DNA from: Verrucomicrobiota bacterium
GTDB taxonomy: Bacteria > Verrucomicrobiota > Verrucomicrobiia > Limisphaerales > J093
Reading direction: 5' to 3'
NCBI GenBank assembly: GCA_029556615.1
Contig: JAKQDD010000156.1
Span: 1 to 47,624, forward strand
Length of the DNA stretch: 47,624 bases
The notes below the pieces were generated by a model. That model ran no database searches, was not told where the DNA came from, and was given only the letters and a program-made list of their open reading frames with translations. This document shows positions 26,088-35,900 of this stretch, piece by piece. The position numbers were made by a program, and so were the translations under genes. Position 1 is the first letter of the stretch; each line of letters opens with the position of its first letter.

Positions 26088-27776
26088 TCAGCTCGATTTC
26101 CCCGCCTCGCCCGCATGCTCCGGCCGCGGCGCCTTTAAAGCCGGATCCTGCGGATGCACCCGCACCGCCCCCCGGTATTCCGTCCGACGCCGGAATTCAA
26201 GAGCCGCCTCCCGCCCGTCATCCCCCTCCCTCGACATCGCCCGCAGCGGCAATGCATAGTCGCCGTCCGGCAGCGCAAACCTGAGACTGAACGTCCCATC
26301 CGCCCGCAACCGCACCGGACGACCGCCCACCGTCAGCGTCGCGTCCGGCTCCGTCGCCCCGTAGACAATCAGTTCCGCGTTCACAGAAAACCAAAAACCA
26401 CGCCGCCCCGGCGCCGCCGACGGCACACCTCCTTGGCTGTCGATCGCCTCCGACGACGTCGGCCCGCCAAAGCCCCCGGCCGGAGAGGTCGGCACCCCCA
26501 CGCCCGTCGGAACACCGCCCTCCGCCGCCAGACGCTGGCGCACCGCCTCCGTCAAATCCAATGACCCCACCCAAACCCGCCGATCCGGATCAACCCGCAG
26601 CACCGCCGCCAACGCCCGCTCCTGCTCCGGCGTCCAGACCCCCGCTTGAGCTTCGCTCACCGAGGGCAGATCCTCGAAACCCGCCGCCCGCAGTGCCGAC
26701 AGCATCTGCACCAGCGGCACGTTCTCGCGCGCCACCTCCTCCACCTTCCCCAAGATCACCGAAAACGGTACGTCTACCGGAAACGTGGCGAATTCAACCG
26801 GGCCTTCGGCAGGCCCCGGTTCCTCCGGCACAGCCACCGGGTCCGACAGCGCCAGCCGACGCCACGCACCGTCCGGATCCCAATAGCCTAGCTCCGCCAC
26901 ATACCGGCCCCCGCCGTCCGCAATCCGCAGAAACCACGCCCGCGCCCCCGCCGCCAGCGGAATCTCCGACACCGGTAACGTCCCCGCCGCACCCCGGTAA
27001 ACCCGCAAGATCAACTGACCGCCCGCCGCCTGCGCCGCAAGTAGCCGGGCCTCGGCTTCACCAAGATCCCAATGCGCGTGAAGCCACTGCGGATCCCGTA
27101 CCGACAAAAACAACCGCTGTGTCCCATAGGACTCCGGCAGACCCGGCACCGCCCCCGCCGGCACCGCCGCCGCCGCTTGCCCCACCACAAACCGCTCCCC
27201 AGGCCCGCTCACCGCCGGCGCCGGCGACGCATCGCCCTCGAGCAGCAACGGCGGAATCCGCGCCGGAGGCCGCGGCGGCAAAACCGCCCTCGCCACCCGC
27301 CCCGGCACCGCCACCGCGGACGGCACCGGCAGAGCCGATACCACTCTCCGACGCACCGCCGGCCGCTCCGCGATGCGAGACCGCGAAACCGGCGGCCGCA
27401 CACCCCGGGACCGCCGGACTCCCGCCGCGCGCCGGGCGGCGACCCCTGCCTTCGGCCGCACCGCGCGCGCCTTGCGAACCGACCCCGCTCCGACCGCCGC
27501 CGGCCGCTCCAGCGCACCGCCCGTCGCCCGGGTGACCCCGCGGACACGAACCCGGGCCGCCGGCAACCTCGCCGCCCCAGCCTTCACGCGAGCCGCGGAC
27601 GCGGTGCGCCGAACCGGCTTGCCCGACGCCGCCGGCTTCTTCTTCACCGCCCCAGCCTTCTTTCGAACCGACCCCGCTTTCGCACGACGCGACGTCGCCG
27701 GTGCCCGCGCGACGCGCCGCGCACTAGGGCGCGCCACCGACTTCTTCGCAGAAGGCTTCTTCACTCTTGCTTTCAT
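26088..27776 (-). CDS. DUF4912 protein with histone-H1-like basic tail
   Basis: 562 aa. Residues 1-170 are extremely basic and Ala/Arg/Lys/Val-rich (VKKPSAKKSVARPSARR and so on), like histone H1-type tails in bacteria. A DUF4912 domain follows at ~220-330 (LPESYGTQRLFLSVRDPQWL, HAHWDL), then a linker and a C-terminal beta-rich part (FWFSVNAELIVYGATEPDATL) with an Ig-like look. Function unknown; adjacency to the GH57 branching enzyme suggests a carbohydrate-linked role. The start ATG overlaps the GH9 stop by 4 bp. The basic tail could bind nucleic acid or polyanionic glycans; neither is shown. Confidence 0.85.
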   Translation of the reverse strand: MKARVKKPSAKKSVARPSARRVARAPATSRRAKAGSVRKKAGAVKKKPAASGKPVRRTASAARVKAGAARLPAARVRVRGVTRATGGALERPAAVGAGSVRKARAVRPKAGVAARRAAGVRRSRGVRPPVSRSRIAERPAVRRRVVSALPVPSAVAVPGRVARAVLPPRPPARIPPLLLEGDASPAPAVSGPGERFVVGQAAAAVPAGAVPGLPESYGTQRLFLSVRDPQWLHAHWDLGEAEARLLAAQAAGGQLILRVYRGAAGTLPVSEIPLAAGARAWFLRIADGGGRYVAELGYWDPDGAWRRLALSDPVAVPEEPGPAEGPVEFATFPVDVPFSVILGKVEEVARENVPLVQMLSALRAAGFEDLPSVSEAQAGVWTPEQERALAAVLRVDPDRRVWVGSLDLTEAVRQRLAAEGGVPTGVGVPTSPAGGFGGPTSSEAIDSQGGVPSAAPGRRGFWFSVNAELIVYGATEPDATLTVGGRPVRLRADGTFSLRFALPDGDYALPLRAMSREGDDGREAALEFRRRTEYRGAVRVHPQDPALKAPRPEHAGEAGKSS

Positions 27777-29728
27777 AGGCCGATTCGAGCCGGCGGTGTA
27801 ATCCCCCGCCCGGCGGAAGGTAGAGACACGGACTCCGATCGCGCAACGGTAAACGCAGGCGCTCCGGAGTCAACCGCCCACATCAAGAGCACCGACGCCG
27901 TGCCGTCCAGTGTCGGCTCATTGGTGGCATAGTCGTGCAGATCATTGTGATACACCGCACGCGAATCCTGGAACATCGCGAGGGGATCGGGTTCGGTGAT
28001 CGACACCCCGCGGAGACTCCCGAAGATCCGTCCCATCACTGGACCATCCACCAGGCCGCCGCGCACACTCCGCCGCGTCAGCCACGTGGTCTGAAGATGC
28101 ACCTCCGTCGGATACCGATGACCCACGCCGGTCATCATCGAATACCCCCACGGGTTCCTCCCCCAAAGCCAGTCCCGATGCCGCGCCGCCATCGCCCGGA
28201 AACGACGGTCCCCCGTCATCCGCTCGTACAACGCGCACTGCGTCACCAAAGCCACCACCAGATGGTTCGAACACCAAAGGAACGGCACCCCGATCCCGCA
28301 CGGGTTCTCCCGCGATGCCTCGAGACATGCCGCCAGCCCGATCCGATACTGCTCAGCCAGCCACCGCCGGGTCGCCCCGTCCACACATCCGTGCAGCCGA
28401 TAGTGGCCGACATTCAAGAACGGATAGTACTCGTAGTGCCCAGCCCGCTCCCGCCCCATCCACGATTCCGCACCCGCCCGCCGCGCATACCGCACCGCAT
28501 CCTCGCAGTACGAAACCTCGCCCGTCGCCCGATACATCTCCGCCGCCCCCCACTCCATGTCATCCGCCCACGTCCGCTCTTCGTAGCGATACGGCGCCTT
28601 GTAGGAATTGCCCTGCTGCACCCCCTCCTGCCGTTTGCCCATCGCATACACCTCGCGCCCCGCCTCCAGACAACGCTCGGCGAACTCCCGCTCCCGCGGA
28701 TCGTCGTGCCATGCCTGCCACGCCATCGCCATCGCTGCTGCATACCGCCCCGCCAGATTCGCCAGCCCGGTCGACTCGCTCCGGTATTCGCGCAGCCCCT
28801 GCGGCCGCCCGTCCGCCGCGTACACCACCCGGTGCCTGCCCGGCCCCCAGCCGTAATCCACCGTCTCGTTCTGCGGCAACCGGAACCCGACGTGATCCCG
28901 GTCGTCCGCCACCTGATGATAAAGCTGGTCCGGAGCCGGATGCAGCTTCAGCATCCACTCGAGCCCCCACCGCGCTTCGTCCAGCAGATCCGACCGGCCG
29001 TTCGCCCCAGGATCGCCACGGGCATCCACCGCGTCCGCCCCAGCCACAGCCCCGATCGAATGGCGGCCCCGCCCGCGGTTCTTCCCGTCCCGGGACTCGC
29101 CCGACACCACCGCCAGTTCATGTGCCAGCAGCATCTGCGCCGTGGCGTTGCCCGACGTCAGAAGGTACTTCAGCAAGTCCCCCGCGTCGTGCCAGCCCCC
29201 CACCGCGTCCACCTCCGAACCCGCCGGCAAGGGACCGTACGCCGTGCGCCCGTCCCAGGAGTGACAATTCGTGCCGAGCCAGGGATTGTACCCGCATCGC
29301 TGCTGACGCAGAAACTCAAGCACCGCACCCGGCACCTCGTCATACGCCCCTTCCGCAACCCGAAACGGATCCGATCGCACACCGCCGCAAACCACCGCAT
29401 AGCGCCCCGGCCGGCGCACCGCGCCAAAATCCAGTTCGTATACGTGCGAAAACGTCCCCCACCCGCCGCCACCACCGCGCCCTGCCCGACCCCGGAACAT
29501 CGCCCGCCCCGAATCCAGATCGATCACCTCGAAACGGTCGCGCACAAGCGCCCGGCTGAGAATCAGCGCCCGCTTCCCGTCGCCGGGACGGTAGCCGAGA
29601 TGATTCACCCGAATGACCAGGGCAGGTCCGGGCCCGGAAGCCGCGAACGAACCGTCGATCGCCGACGCCGCACACCCGCACCCCGGACCGAGCCAGAGCA
29701 AAGCGGCAAGACCGATCCGGCTCAACAT
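27773..29728 (-). CDS. glycoside hydrolase family 9 (endoglucanase-type), secreted
   Basis: 651 aa from the ATG at 29728. A signal peptide (IGLAALLWLGPGCGCAASA) contains Cys residues that could serve as a lipobox. A CelD-type Ig-like domain follows (~35-120: VNHLGYRPGDGKRALI), then the (alpha/alpha)6 catalytic domain. Catalytic candidates are D181 and D184 (GGWHDAGDLLKYL) and E604 (YATNEPTLD), with the GRNPWGYSMMTGVGHR block. GH9 enzymes cleave beta-1,4-glucans. The reading frame is open 255 bp further upstream, but that part is the dispersed repeat copy C and unrelated sequence, so the start after the repeat is preferred. Confidence 0.9.
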   Translation of the reverse strand: MLSRIGLAALLWLGPGCGCAASAIDGSFAASGPGPALVIRVNHLGYRPGDGKRALILSRALVRDRFEVIDLDSGRAMFRGRAGRGGGGGWGTFSHVYELDFGAVRRPGRYAVVCGGVRSDPFRVAEGAYDEVPGAVLEFLRQQRCGYNPWLGTNCHSWDGRTAYGPLPAGSEVDAVGGWHDAGDLLKYLLTSGNATAQMLLAHELAVVSGESRDGKNRGRGRHSIGAVAGADAVDARGDPGANGRSDLLDEARWGLEWMLKLHPAPDQLYHQVADDRDHVGFRLPQNETVDYGWGPGRHRVVYAADGRPQGLREYRSESTGLANLAGRYAAAMAMAWQAWHDDPREREFAERCLEAGREVYAMGKRQEGVQQGNSYKAPYRYEERTWADDMEWGAAEMYRATGEVSYCEDAVRYARRAGAESWMGRERAGHYEYYPFLNVGHYRLHGCVDGATRRWLAEQYRIGLAACLEASRENPCGIGVPFLWCSNHLVVALVTQCALYERMTGDRRFRAMAARHRDWLWGRNPWGYSMMTGVGHRYPTEVHLQTTWLTRRSVRGGLVDGPVMGRIFGSLRGVSITEPDPLAMFQDSRAVYHNDLHDYATNEPTLDGTASVLLMWAVDSGAPAFTVARSESVSLPSAGRGITPPARIGL

Positions 29729-29761
29729 CGAGATCCACCCCCGCGGGCCAGGGACATCCCC

Positions 29762-29937
29762 AAGCGAGGCGCGCCTTAGACCCAGCCAAGTCCCCAGGCT
29801 CGTGCACGCCTTCCTGCCGCTCCGAACGACGTGACCCGCGCCTCGCTCATGCAGAGTCCTCGCCGGCAGGAGGGAAGGCCTGGAACCGGAGGCACCCCAC
29901 TTGACCTGCTGATCACACGTTCCCCAAGTCGAGGTCG
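29762..29937 (+). repeat. dispersed two-stem element, copy C, upstream of the GH9 gene
   Basis: It begins aagcgaggcgcgccttagac, has the internal gcgcctcgct and agagtcctcg arms and the ttgacctgctgatcacacgt loop, and ends gtcgaggtcgctcg, more decayed than copies B and D. It lies 33 bp upstream of the chosen GH9 start, so it is in the 5' leader or promoter region. The frame stays open through it. Confidence 0.8.
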
Positions 29938-30136
29938 CTCGTGCTGACGACTGGCACATGATCCAATCCTGCCCCGCACGCATCGGGTTGTCAGGCCGAT
30001 TTCAGACCGCGTTTTCGCAGGCTGGCTGCCGCCGAGCCACGCGACAGCATCCGCCACGCCAGTCCGCTGCGGGTCAGACGACCCGCGCCCCGGAAGGCGT
30101 GCGGACCGCACTTCCTCTGAAACGCACCGGGCAGTG

Positions 30137-30481
30137 TCACGAAACCGGATCGGCTGCACGACCCGCCCGCCCCGGGCCGGCCTCGGGCGGCCGGAGATGC
30201 ACAATCGTCGCACCCCATCCTCCGAACGGCGCGCTCGCGAGGGCATACGCCCGCACATCCGGGTGCCGGGCCAGCAGGGCGTGCACCGTGCGCCGCAGGT
30301 TGCCAACGCCCTTGCCGTGCACAATCCGCACCACGCAAAGCCCCCGCTTCCGGCATTCCTCGAGGTAGTCGAGCACCACGCCCTTCACGTCCTGGGGACG
30401 GAACGTGTGCAGATCCAACTCCCCGGTGATGGGGAGCGAAACCGGCCCCTCCGGCGCGCCCTCGGTGCGATCGTCAGCCAC
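30137..30481 (-). CDS. Smr-domain protein
   Basis: 114 aa from a GTG at 30481, 4 bp after the SHOCT gene stop. A single Smr domain shows LDLHTFRPQDV at its start and the VRIVHGKGVGNLR motif, ending with GGWGATIVHL. Smr domains are related to the MutS2 C-terminal nuclease and act on nucleic acids or in ribosome rescue. Stand-alone versions like this are widespread and of uncertain role. The longer open frame to 30556 overlaps the upstream gene and is rejected. Confidence 0.85.
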   Translation of the reverse strand: MADDRTEGAPEGPVSLPITGELDLHTFRPQDVKGVVLDYLEECRKRGLCVVRIVHGKGVGNLRRTVHALLARHPDVRAYALASAPFGGWGATIVHLRPPEAGPGRAGRAADPVS

Positions 30482-30485
30482 GCCA

Positions 30486-30710
30486 TCAGCGGTCCAGAAT
30501 CCGCTGCTTCTGAATCTGATACTCCGGCTCCGAAATGGCGCCCTGGTCCCGGGCATGCTGCAGGTCGATCAGCTCCTGACCCCGGGTCGGGTGCACCGAC
30601 TTGCCGCCCTGATGCTCGCCCCCGACTGACCACGCGCAGCCGGAGAGCATCCCCGCCAACGCCGCGACCGCCACTGCCACCGCAACCGTCCTGCTCCATC
30701 GGTTCTTCAT
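30486..30710 (-). CDS. small SHOCT-domain lipoprotein
   Basis: 74 aa from the ATG at 30710, preceded by an aaggat Shine-Dalgarno. A signal peptide ends in a lipobox-like LSGC (Cys25). The C-terminal ~28 residues (ELIDLQHARDQGAISEPEYQ) form a SHOCT motif, a short helical element found at the ends of many secreted or membrane proteins. Probably an anchored envelope protein co-transcribed with the Smr gene. Confidence 0.82.
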   Translation of the reverse strand: MKNRWSRTVAVAVAVAALAGMLSGCAWSVGGEHQGGKSVHPTRGQELIDLQHARDQGAISEPEYQIQKQRILDR

Positions 30711-31039
30711 AATCACATCCTTCCAGCTTCCCATGCCATGGGGTGTGGATGCTTGGACGCACCCATAGCCCCGGATCTTCACGCGCCGCGATCGAGCGTC
30801 GGTGACCGACGAGCCATCCCGTGGTCGCAGGACCACCAAGCCCAAGCCCCCAAGCCTCCCGGGGCGGCGGTTCGCTCGACCGACAGACCGGCGATCAACA
30901 TCAGCACGGGATCACGGATGGCGGCCCGATTCAACCGCCGAGACACCAAGTCACGCGGAGAACCTGCGGTCGGGGCCTCGGGGTCGGTCCTCACAATCGA
31001 CACTGCGCGGGAATCCGGCCAACCGCTGAGTACTGATTG
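30711..31039. other. intergenic with direct-repeat copy 1
   Basis: No convincing gene. It holds the leader of the SHOCT gene and, from 30975, the first copy of an 83-bp direct repeat into which the isochorismatase gene terminates. Confidence 0.55.
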
Positions 31040-31057
31040 TCAGCCCTGACCCCTTCC
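30975..31057 (+). repeat. 83-bp direct repeat, copy 1
   Basis: This stretch (gcctcggggtcggtcctcac to agccctgaccccttcc) recurs at 32102-32184 with only a few mismatches and the same length and orientation. The two copies bracket the isochorismatase and hicBA genes. The stop codon of the isochorismatase gene (31040-31042) falls inside this copy. Confidence 0.85.
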
Positions 31058-31726
31058 CCCAGGCGATGGCCGCCTGGTGAGCTGAGCCGCGACTGCGTCA
31101 GTGGTCGTCACGTGCGCGAAACCGAACGCGAGGTTCAAGAGACTCGCCACGTGCATCTCCTCGCTGATCGATCCCGTCCCATCCGCCAGGAAGAAAACCC
31201 GGTGGTCCCGGCAGTAGGCATCCCGCGCCGTCGATTCGCAGCACAGGTTGGTCATGACCCCTGAGACAACGACGTCTTCGACCTTCAGACAGCGCAGCAC
31301 GGTCTCGAGATCGGTGTTGTAGAAGGCAGAGTACCGGTGCTTGAAGACCACTTTCTCGCCTGGCCTTGGAGCCAAATCCGGATGGATCTCGCTCTCCGGA
31401 CTGCCTTCAAGGCACTTGCCCGCCCACCACCAGCCCATGATCCCGGAGTCGAGGTCGCCAGGATGGTGAACGTGCCGGGTGAAGATCACCGGGCGGTTCG
31501 CCCGGCGAAAGGCCTCGATGAGGCGTCTCACCGTCGAGAGGATCGCCACCCCACCACACGTGAACATGGGCGAGGCCGCATCGAGGAAGAACCGCTGCAT
31601 GTCCACCACGAGCAGGGCGCTTGCCGTCGCGTTCAGCCGCATCGCATGCTGGTTGTAGGGACGGATTTGCTCCAACCACGCCAATGCCTTGGATTCGATG
31701 TTCTCGGCAGTCACATAGGGTTCCAT
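31040..31726 (-). CDS. isochorismatase-family cysteine hydrolase
   Basis: 228 aa from the ATG at 31726, with a strong gagaggag Shine-Dalgarno 5 nt upstream. The family triad is visible: D42 (LLVVDMQRFF), K129 (VVFKHRYSAF) and C162 (TNLCCESTARDA), plus the cis-peptide-like GVMTN. Members hydrolyse isochorismate, nicotinamide, carbamoyl or related amides; the closest biochemical activity is not readable here. The last residues are encoded in direct-repeat copy 1. Its 5' end overlaps the 3' part of a hicA-like frame, so it appears to have been joined onto that locus. Confidence 0.88.
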   Translation of the reverse strand: MEPYVTAENIESKALAWLEQIRPYNQHAMRLNATASALLVVDMQRFFLDAASPMFTCGGVAILSTVRRLIEAFRRANRPVIFTRHVHHPGDLDSGIMGWWWAGKCLEGSPESEIHPDLAPRPGEKVVFKHRYSAFYNTDLETVLRCLKVEDVVVSGVMTNLCCESTARDAYCRDHRVFFLADGTGSISEEMHVASLLNLAFGFAHVTTTDAVAAQLTRRPSPGGRGQG

Positions 31727-31865
31727 GGTTGCTCCTCTCGACGTGTCTGGGCACCGGCTGCGATTTGCCGGTCCCAGGACTGTGGTAGATGTCGTGTTTC
31801 GCTCCGTGGCGCAGCAAGCGACAGCCGGTTCCCTCAAGCCGCACGATGAGCTCGCGCCGCTTCAC
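31407..31865 (-). pseudogene. hicA: HicA toxin-like gene with lost C-terminus
   Basis: The start GTG at 31865 overlaps the hicB stop (GTGA). The first ~43 residues match HicA: KRRELIVRLEGTGCRLLRHG, then KHDIYHSPGTG and QPVPRH, including the catalytic-type His. Immediately after VPRH the family sequence stops. The expected ~15-20 final residues are absent and the frame runs on for ~110 unrelated residues antisense-style through the isochorismatase gene. HicA is normally ~60-85 aa and cleaves mRNA. A truncated, probably inactive toxin is the simplest reading. Confidence 0.7.
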
Positions 31866-32053
31866 GCGACCTCCAACTCCGCTTCCTTCCTGATCCCGGG
31901 AATCTCCTCCGCAGAAAACGTCTGGTAGAGGTCGCGCAAGTGCTCTTGCAGGTCCGCCAGGTCGTTCCCCTGCGTCCAATGGTCAGGGTAATCGTTTAGG
32001 TACCCCAAGTACCGCCCGTCTGGTTCCCGCCAATAGGTGATTCTGACCTTCAT
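31862..32053 (-). CDS. hicB: HicB-family antitoxin
   Basis: 63 aa from the ATG at 32053. The sequence MKVRITYWREPDGRYLGYL followed by NDYPDHWTQGNDLADLQEHL is the partial RNase-H-like fold of short HicB antitoxins. It ends with EIPGIRKEAELEVA, and its TGA overlaps the GTG of hicA by 4 bp, the usual coupling of such pairs (here with antitoxin first). Confidence 0.82.
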   Translation of the reverse strand: MKVRITYWREPDGRYLGYLNDYPDHWTQGNDLADLQEHLRDLYQTFSAEEIPGIRKEAELEVA

Positions 32054-32101
32054 AAGGGTATCCTGGCATGGCGTGACTGCTGCAGCGAGCCAATTCCGTG
32101 T

Positions 32102-32184
32102 GCCTCGGGGTCGGTCCTCACAATCGACACTGCGCGGGAATCCGGCCCAACGCTGAGTCCTGATTGTCAGCCCTGACCCCTTCC
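32102..32184 (+). repeat. 83-bp direct repeat, copy 2
   Basis: Same orientation and length as 30975-31057. It lies 48 bp upstream of hicB, so it may contain or border the hicBA promoter. Confidence 0.85.
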
Positions 32185-32280
32185 GCCATGAACAGGTAAC
32201 CCTCCGCCTCGACAGGCCGCCACGCCTGATTGCCATGGGCGTACTCGATCACTGCAATTGGGCTGGCGCGGCGCGCCCGG

Positions 32281-32664
32281 CTACAGAAGACCGTCCGCGA
32301 TCTGGCCAAACCCGACCACGAACCAGACCAGGACGAACACCGCCCAGGCTCCCGCGCTCAACCACTGCGCCCATCGCCGGTCCAATCCGCGGGCCATCGC
32401 CACCAGCGCCACCCCCAACACCGTCAGACCCAACGCCAGCGTCCACCGGAATGACCGCATCCCGGCGTTTGGGAAATCAACCAACCGCACCAGGGCTACT
32501 CCCCAGGGCCCGAAGTAGTTCGAGAGGGCGGCTGCCACATGCTGCACGCCGCTAATCGGCGCGTCGTCGGGACGTGCCACCAGGTGCAAAAGCGTGAACG
32601 GCAGGCTGATCATCCCCGCGATGATCCCGTACACGGCCACCAGCTTTCGCGATGTCATAACCAT
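32281..32664 (-). CDS. four-helix membrane protein, unknown function
   Basis: 127 aa from the ATG at 32664, with a gagaagg Shine-Dalgarno. Four hydrophobic helices at ~8-28, ~45-60, ~70-90 and ~98-122 (LALGLTVLGVALVAMARGL, AGAWAVFVLVWFVVGFG). No family recognised. The longer open frame to 32943 has no hydrophobic or conserved content and overlaps the divergent gene start. About 265 bp between this start and the plus-strand gene should hold divergent promoters. Confidence 0.75.
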   Translation of the reverse strand: MVMTSRKLVAVYGIIAGMISLPFTLLHLVARPDDAPISGVQHVAAALSNYFGPWGVALVRLVDFPNAGMRSFRWTLALGLTVLGVALVAMARGLDRRWAQWLSAGAWAVFVLVWFVVGFGQIADGLL

Positions 32665-32931
32665 CGTACCTTCTCGGCGAGCTTGAAGCGGCGTCCTGCC
32701 CGCGCATCGCGTGCCTGACCGACTTCGAGGAAACCGCAGCACCACTGCACTCACAACCCATGCGGCGGTCTCAACGCTAAGGACATGCGTTCGCCCAAAG
32801 CCGTTCAACGCAAATGCCGGTTCCCGGATCCTCCCCCAAACGCCTGGGGCGCAGATTGGGGCCGGTTCCACTCCCCTTGCGAAAACGCCCAATCGATGCG
32901 ATAGATTCGGGGTCCCATAGATTCTGTGCCT

Positions 32932-35900
32932 ATGAAAGCCCAATCGCTGGCTTGCTTCATCCCGGCACTAGCCCTGGCCGGAACCGCCCTCCTGCTGGCC
33001 CCCAGCGCAATTCGAGGGTGCGCCCAAACCCCGCTCAACCTCGATGCCAACCCCAGCTTCGTCTTCAGCCTCGACCCGGCCGTGGATCCTCTGTTCACAC
33101 CAGCCATCTTCGGCCTGACGGCGGATCAGCCGGGATTCGACCGGTTGGCCGCACTCGCCGCGCTCAAGGAGACCATCGACGCCACGTTCCCGCCCGGCAT
33201 CGAGGTGCTGGTCGCCTACGGCGGCAATCCCGGCTATGCCCTCCTGGCGGACACGGCCCAGCCGCCGACACCCCTGGCCGCGGCAAGTCCGCTGAGCCTC
33301 TCCGGGGCGTTCCGCTCCGCCGGTGTTGCCCCGAACATCTACGGAGGGCGTGGCGCCGCGTTCATGTATGCCGAGGCTACTGAAGTCACCCTGGGCGGAG
33401 TCCCCTATGACCTGCCTGCGCCCGCTGCGTGGGTCAGCCCCCTCGTGCTCGACCTCGACGGCGATGGCCTCCTCGCCGCCTCCGGCGGGCTCTGGCTCCC
33501 CCACCCAGGTCGGCTCACGGGGCCCTACGCCGCGTTCGACATCGACGGGGACGGCTTCAAAGACATCACCGAGTGGATCGGCGCCGGTGACGCCCTGCTC
33601 ACGACGTCGCCCAATCCGGTCAGCGGCCTCGACTTGCTCGGCACCGCCGGTGGATGGCGCGACGGCTTCGCCCAACTGTCGGCCCGGTTCGACCACGACG
33701 GCAACGGCACCCTCGAAGGACCCGAATTACACGGCCTCTACCTTTGGCGTGACGGGAATGCCAACGCAATCGCCGAACCCGGCGAGGTGATCCCCATCGA
33801 CGGTACAGTCACCCGGATGCTCGAGGTGAACCACCCGGTCAACTCCCGCGCCTTGTTCGAGTTCCGGACTAACCCCGGCACATCCGGGATCGTCTGGGAC
33901 TGGTGGCCCAACTACGCCCTGGCCCTGCAACGCCGTTGGGCCCAGCAGGCGGAGGCGTTCCTTCTGGGCGACGCGGCAATGGCAGCGGTCCGGAACATCC
34001 TCTTCGCCCGGGTCGTAGACGACAACCAACCGCCCCGCACCGAGGGCCTGTCCGAACCATGGCACCTCTCCCCAACCGAACTCGCCGCAGCAGGGGTTGA
34101 CCTGAGAACTTTCCGCGTCGCGCTCCTCGCCGATGGCGGACGCGTGATCCTCGGATGGCAATCGGCCAACCACGGGCCGGACCAACGGATCTTTCAGCAG
34201 CTCAAGCGTCTGTTGCTCGCGGACGACAACGCCAACGGCGCCCCCTGCCAGGTCGCCGACATCCTCCTGCCGTTCGACCAAGTCCAGCAAGTGGCCTGCA
34301 ACCCCTCCGGCCAACTCGCGATGGTCCTGGGCAACCACGGCTCAAGGCTCGCTTTCGTTGACTTCAACACGGGCACCGTGGCGCCGCCTGGAGGATTGGA
34401 ATTGCGCACCATTGGACTCCGGGCTTCCGGTCTTGCGGGCAATTCAGGCGTCAAATACGGCGACACCGGCTGTTTCTGGTTCAGTGCCTGGCAGCTGAAC
34501 CCGAAAGGAGAGGTCACCGACGAACGGGTGTGGGCCGTCACGCCCTGGGGCTGCTGGAGCGGGCTTTCGCTCGACTCCCTCAGGAACGAATTGGGCCAAC
34601 TCCGAAGCCACTTCGTCGCCAGCCCCACGTCGGGCTTCTTCGCCGCGCCCACCCCGGGGGACACAACCGAAACCCTCTGGGCCATCCGCGGCACCAACCG
34701 CCTCGCCGCCGCCCGGGCCGACAGCTTCGGCGGAATGCACGCCACCGCAAGCCGCAGCACCCACGATCCAACCGTCGCATTCACCCAACGCCAAGGCGAC
34801 CAATACACCCTGTCTCTCTACCACGGCAGCCGCGGAACCGTCACCGACTTGCTGGCCAGCGACGAGCCGCTGTTCTACCCCTTCCTCACCGAGGGCGGCG
34901 GTACCGCCATCGCCGCGCAATTGTCCCTCGCCGACAGCACCATGACCTATCGGGCGATCACCAACCTGGCGGCAGCACACCCCGTCGGCCCGGACTCGAA
35001 CCTGCTCGCAGCGTTCCCGGGCCAGGGGAAAGTGGCACAGGGCGCTTTCGCCCACTACGGCCCAAACGGCATCGACGTTCTTCCCCTGCCTGACCCGCCA
35101 TGCCCCACGCCGCCTGTCTGGACCTGCCAACTCCTGCCCGGCAGTGAGCTCATCGATGAATGCCCCATCGGCGCCCGCCCCAATGTCACGGTTCCCATGC
35201 GCGGCGAATTCCAGCTGCAGCCCCTGGAGGAGGATCCTGTCTTTTCGACCTACGCCGTGGCCCAGCTCGCCTTCACGGCGGGCGAAGCTCCGGGGCCACA
35301 GTACAAAGTCCGAGGCAGAGGACTCTACCACGTCGGCGGCAATGCCGGCCTCCTGCAGGAGATGTTTCTCGAAGTCCATGTCAACGATGGCACGACGGAC
35401 ACAGCCTGCACCTTCACCAACGCCACCCGCAACATCACCTGGCCCTGGCCGTCGGTCGACATCAGCCTGCGGCAGACCCAGGGCACCGACTTCCAGACGT
35501 TCAGCCTCAGGATCGTGGCAGCGCCCCTGCGCGAAGTCTGGTTCTCGACCGCGCACGGGTTCCATCCCGGCGCAGGAGATCTCCTCCGACAAGCCGTCAG
35601 CGCCGGCGATCTGCTCTCGTCCAACGGCCAGATCGTCAAACGAAACCAGGAACTCACGATGGCGCTCGGTATCATGCCCTCACCCGATCCTGCCGATCTC
35701 GGCCTCGACGCCGTGGATGTCCTGCCCGGCGGCGAGATCGTTTTCTCCCTTGAAGACGACGCGCACAGCGAGACGCTCGGAAGCCTCCAGCACGGCGACT
35801 TGCTGTCCCACCGCGGACGCCGTGTGGCCAGCAATCAGGAACTGACTCGGGCCTTCAGCCTCATGCCGCCCGTCCCCGATGTCGGCCTCGACGCCGTCCA

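Noticed and set aside
29729..29983. Longer N-terminus for the GH9 protein
   Set aside because: It would consist of repeat copy C and unrelated sequence; a good signal peptide begins at 29728.
30060..30082. gcgggtc/gacccgc hairpin downstream of the Smr gene as a terminator
   Set aside because: The stem is only 7 bp and no T-tract follows, so intrinsic termination is not supported.
32118..32309. 63-aa minus-strand frame upstream of hicB
   Set aside because: It runs through direct-repeat copy 2 and has no recognisable family; it may be a gene fragment but cannot be supported.
34444..35592. 382-aa minus-strand frame inside the large secreted protein gene
   Set aside because: It is a shadow of a gene with clear repeats and a signal peptide on the plus strand.
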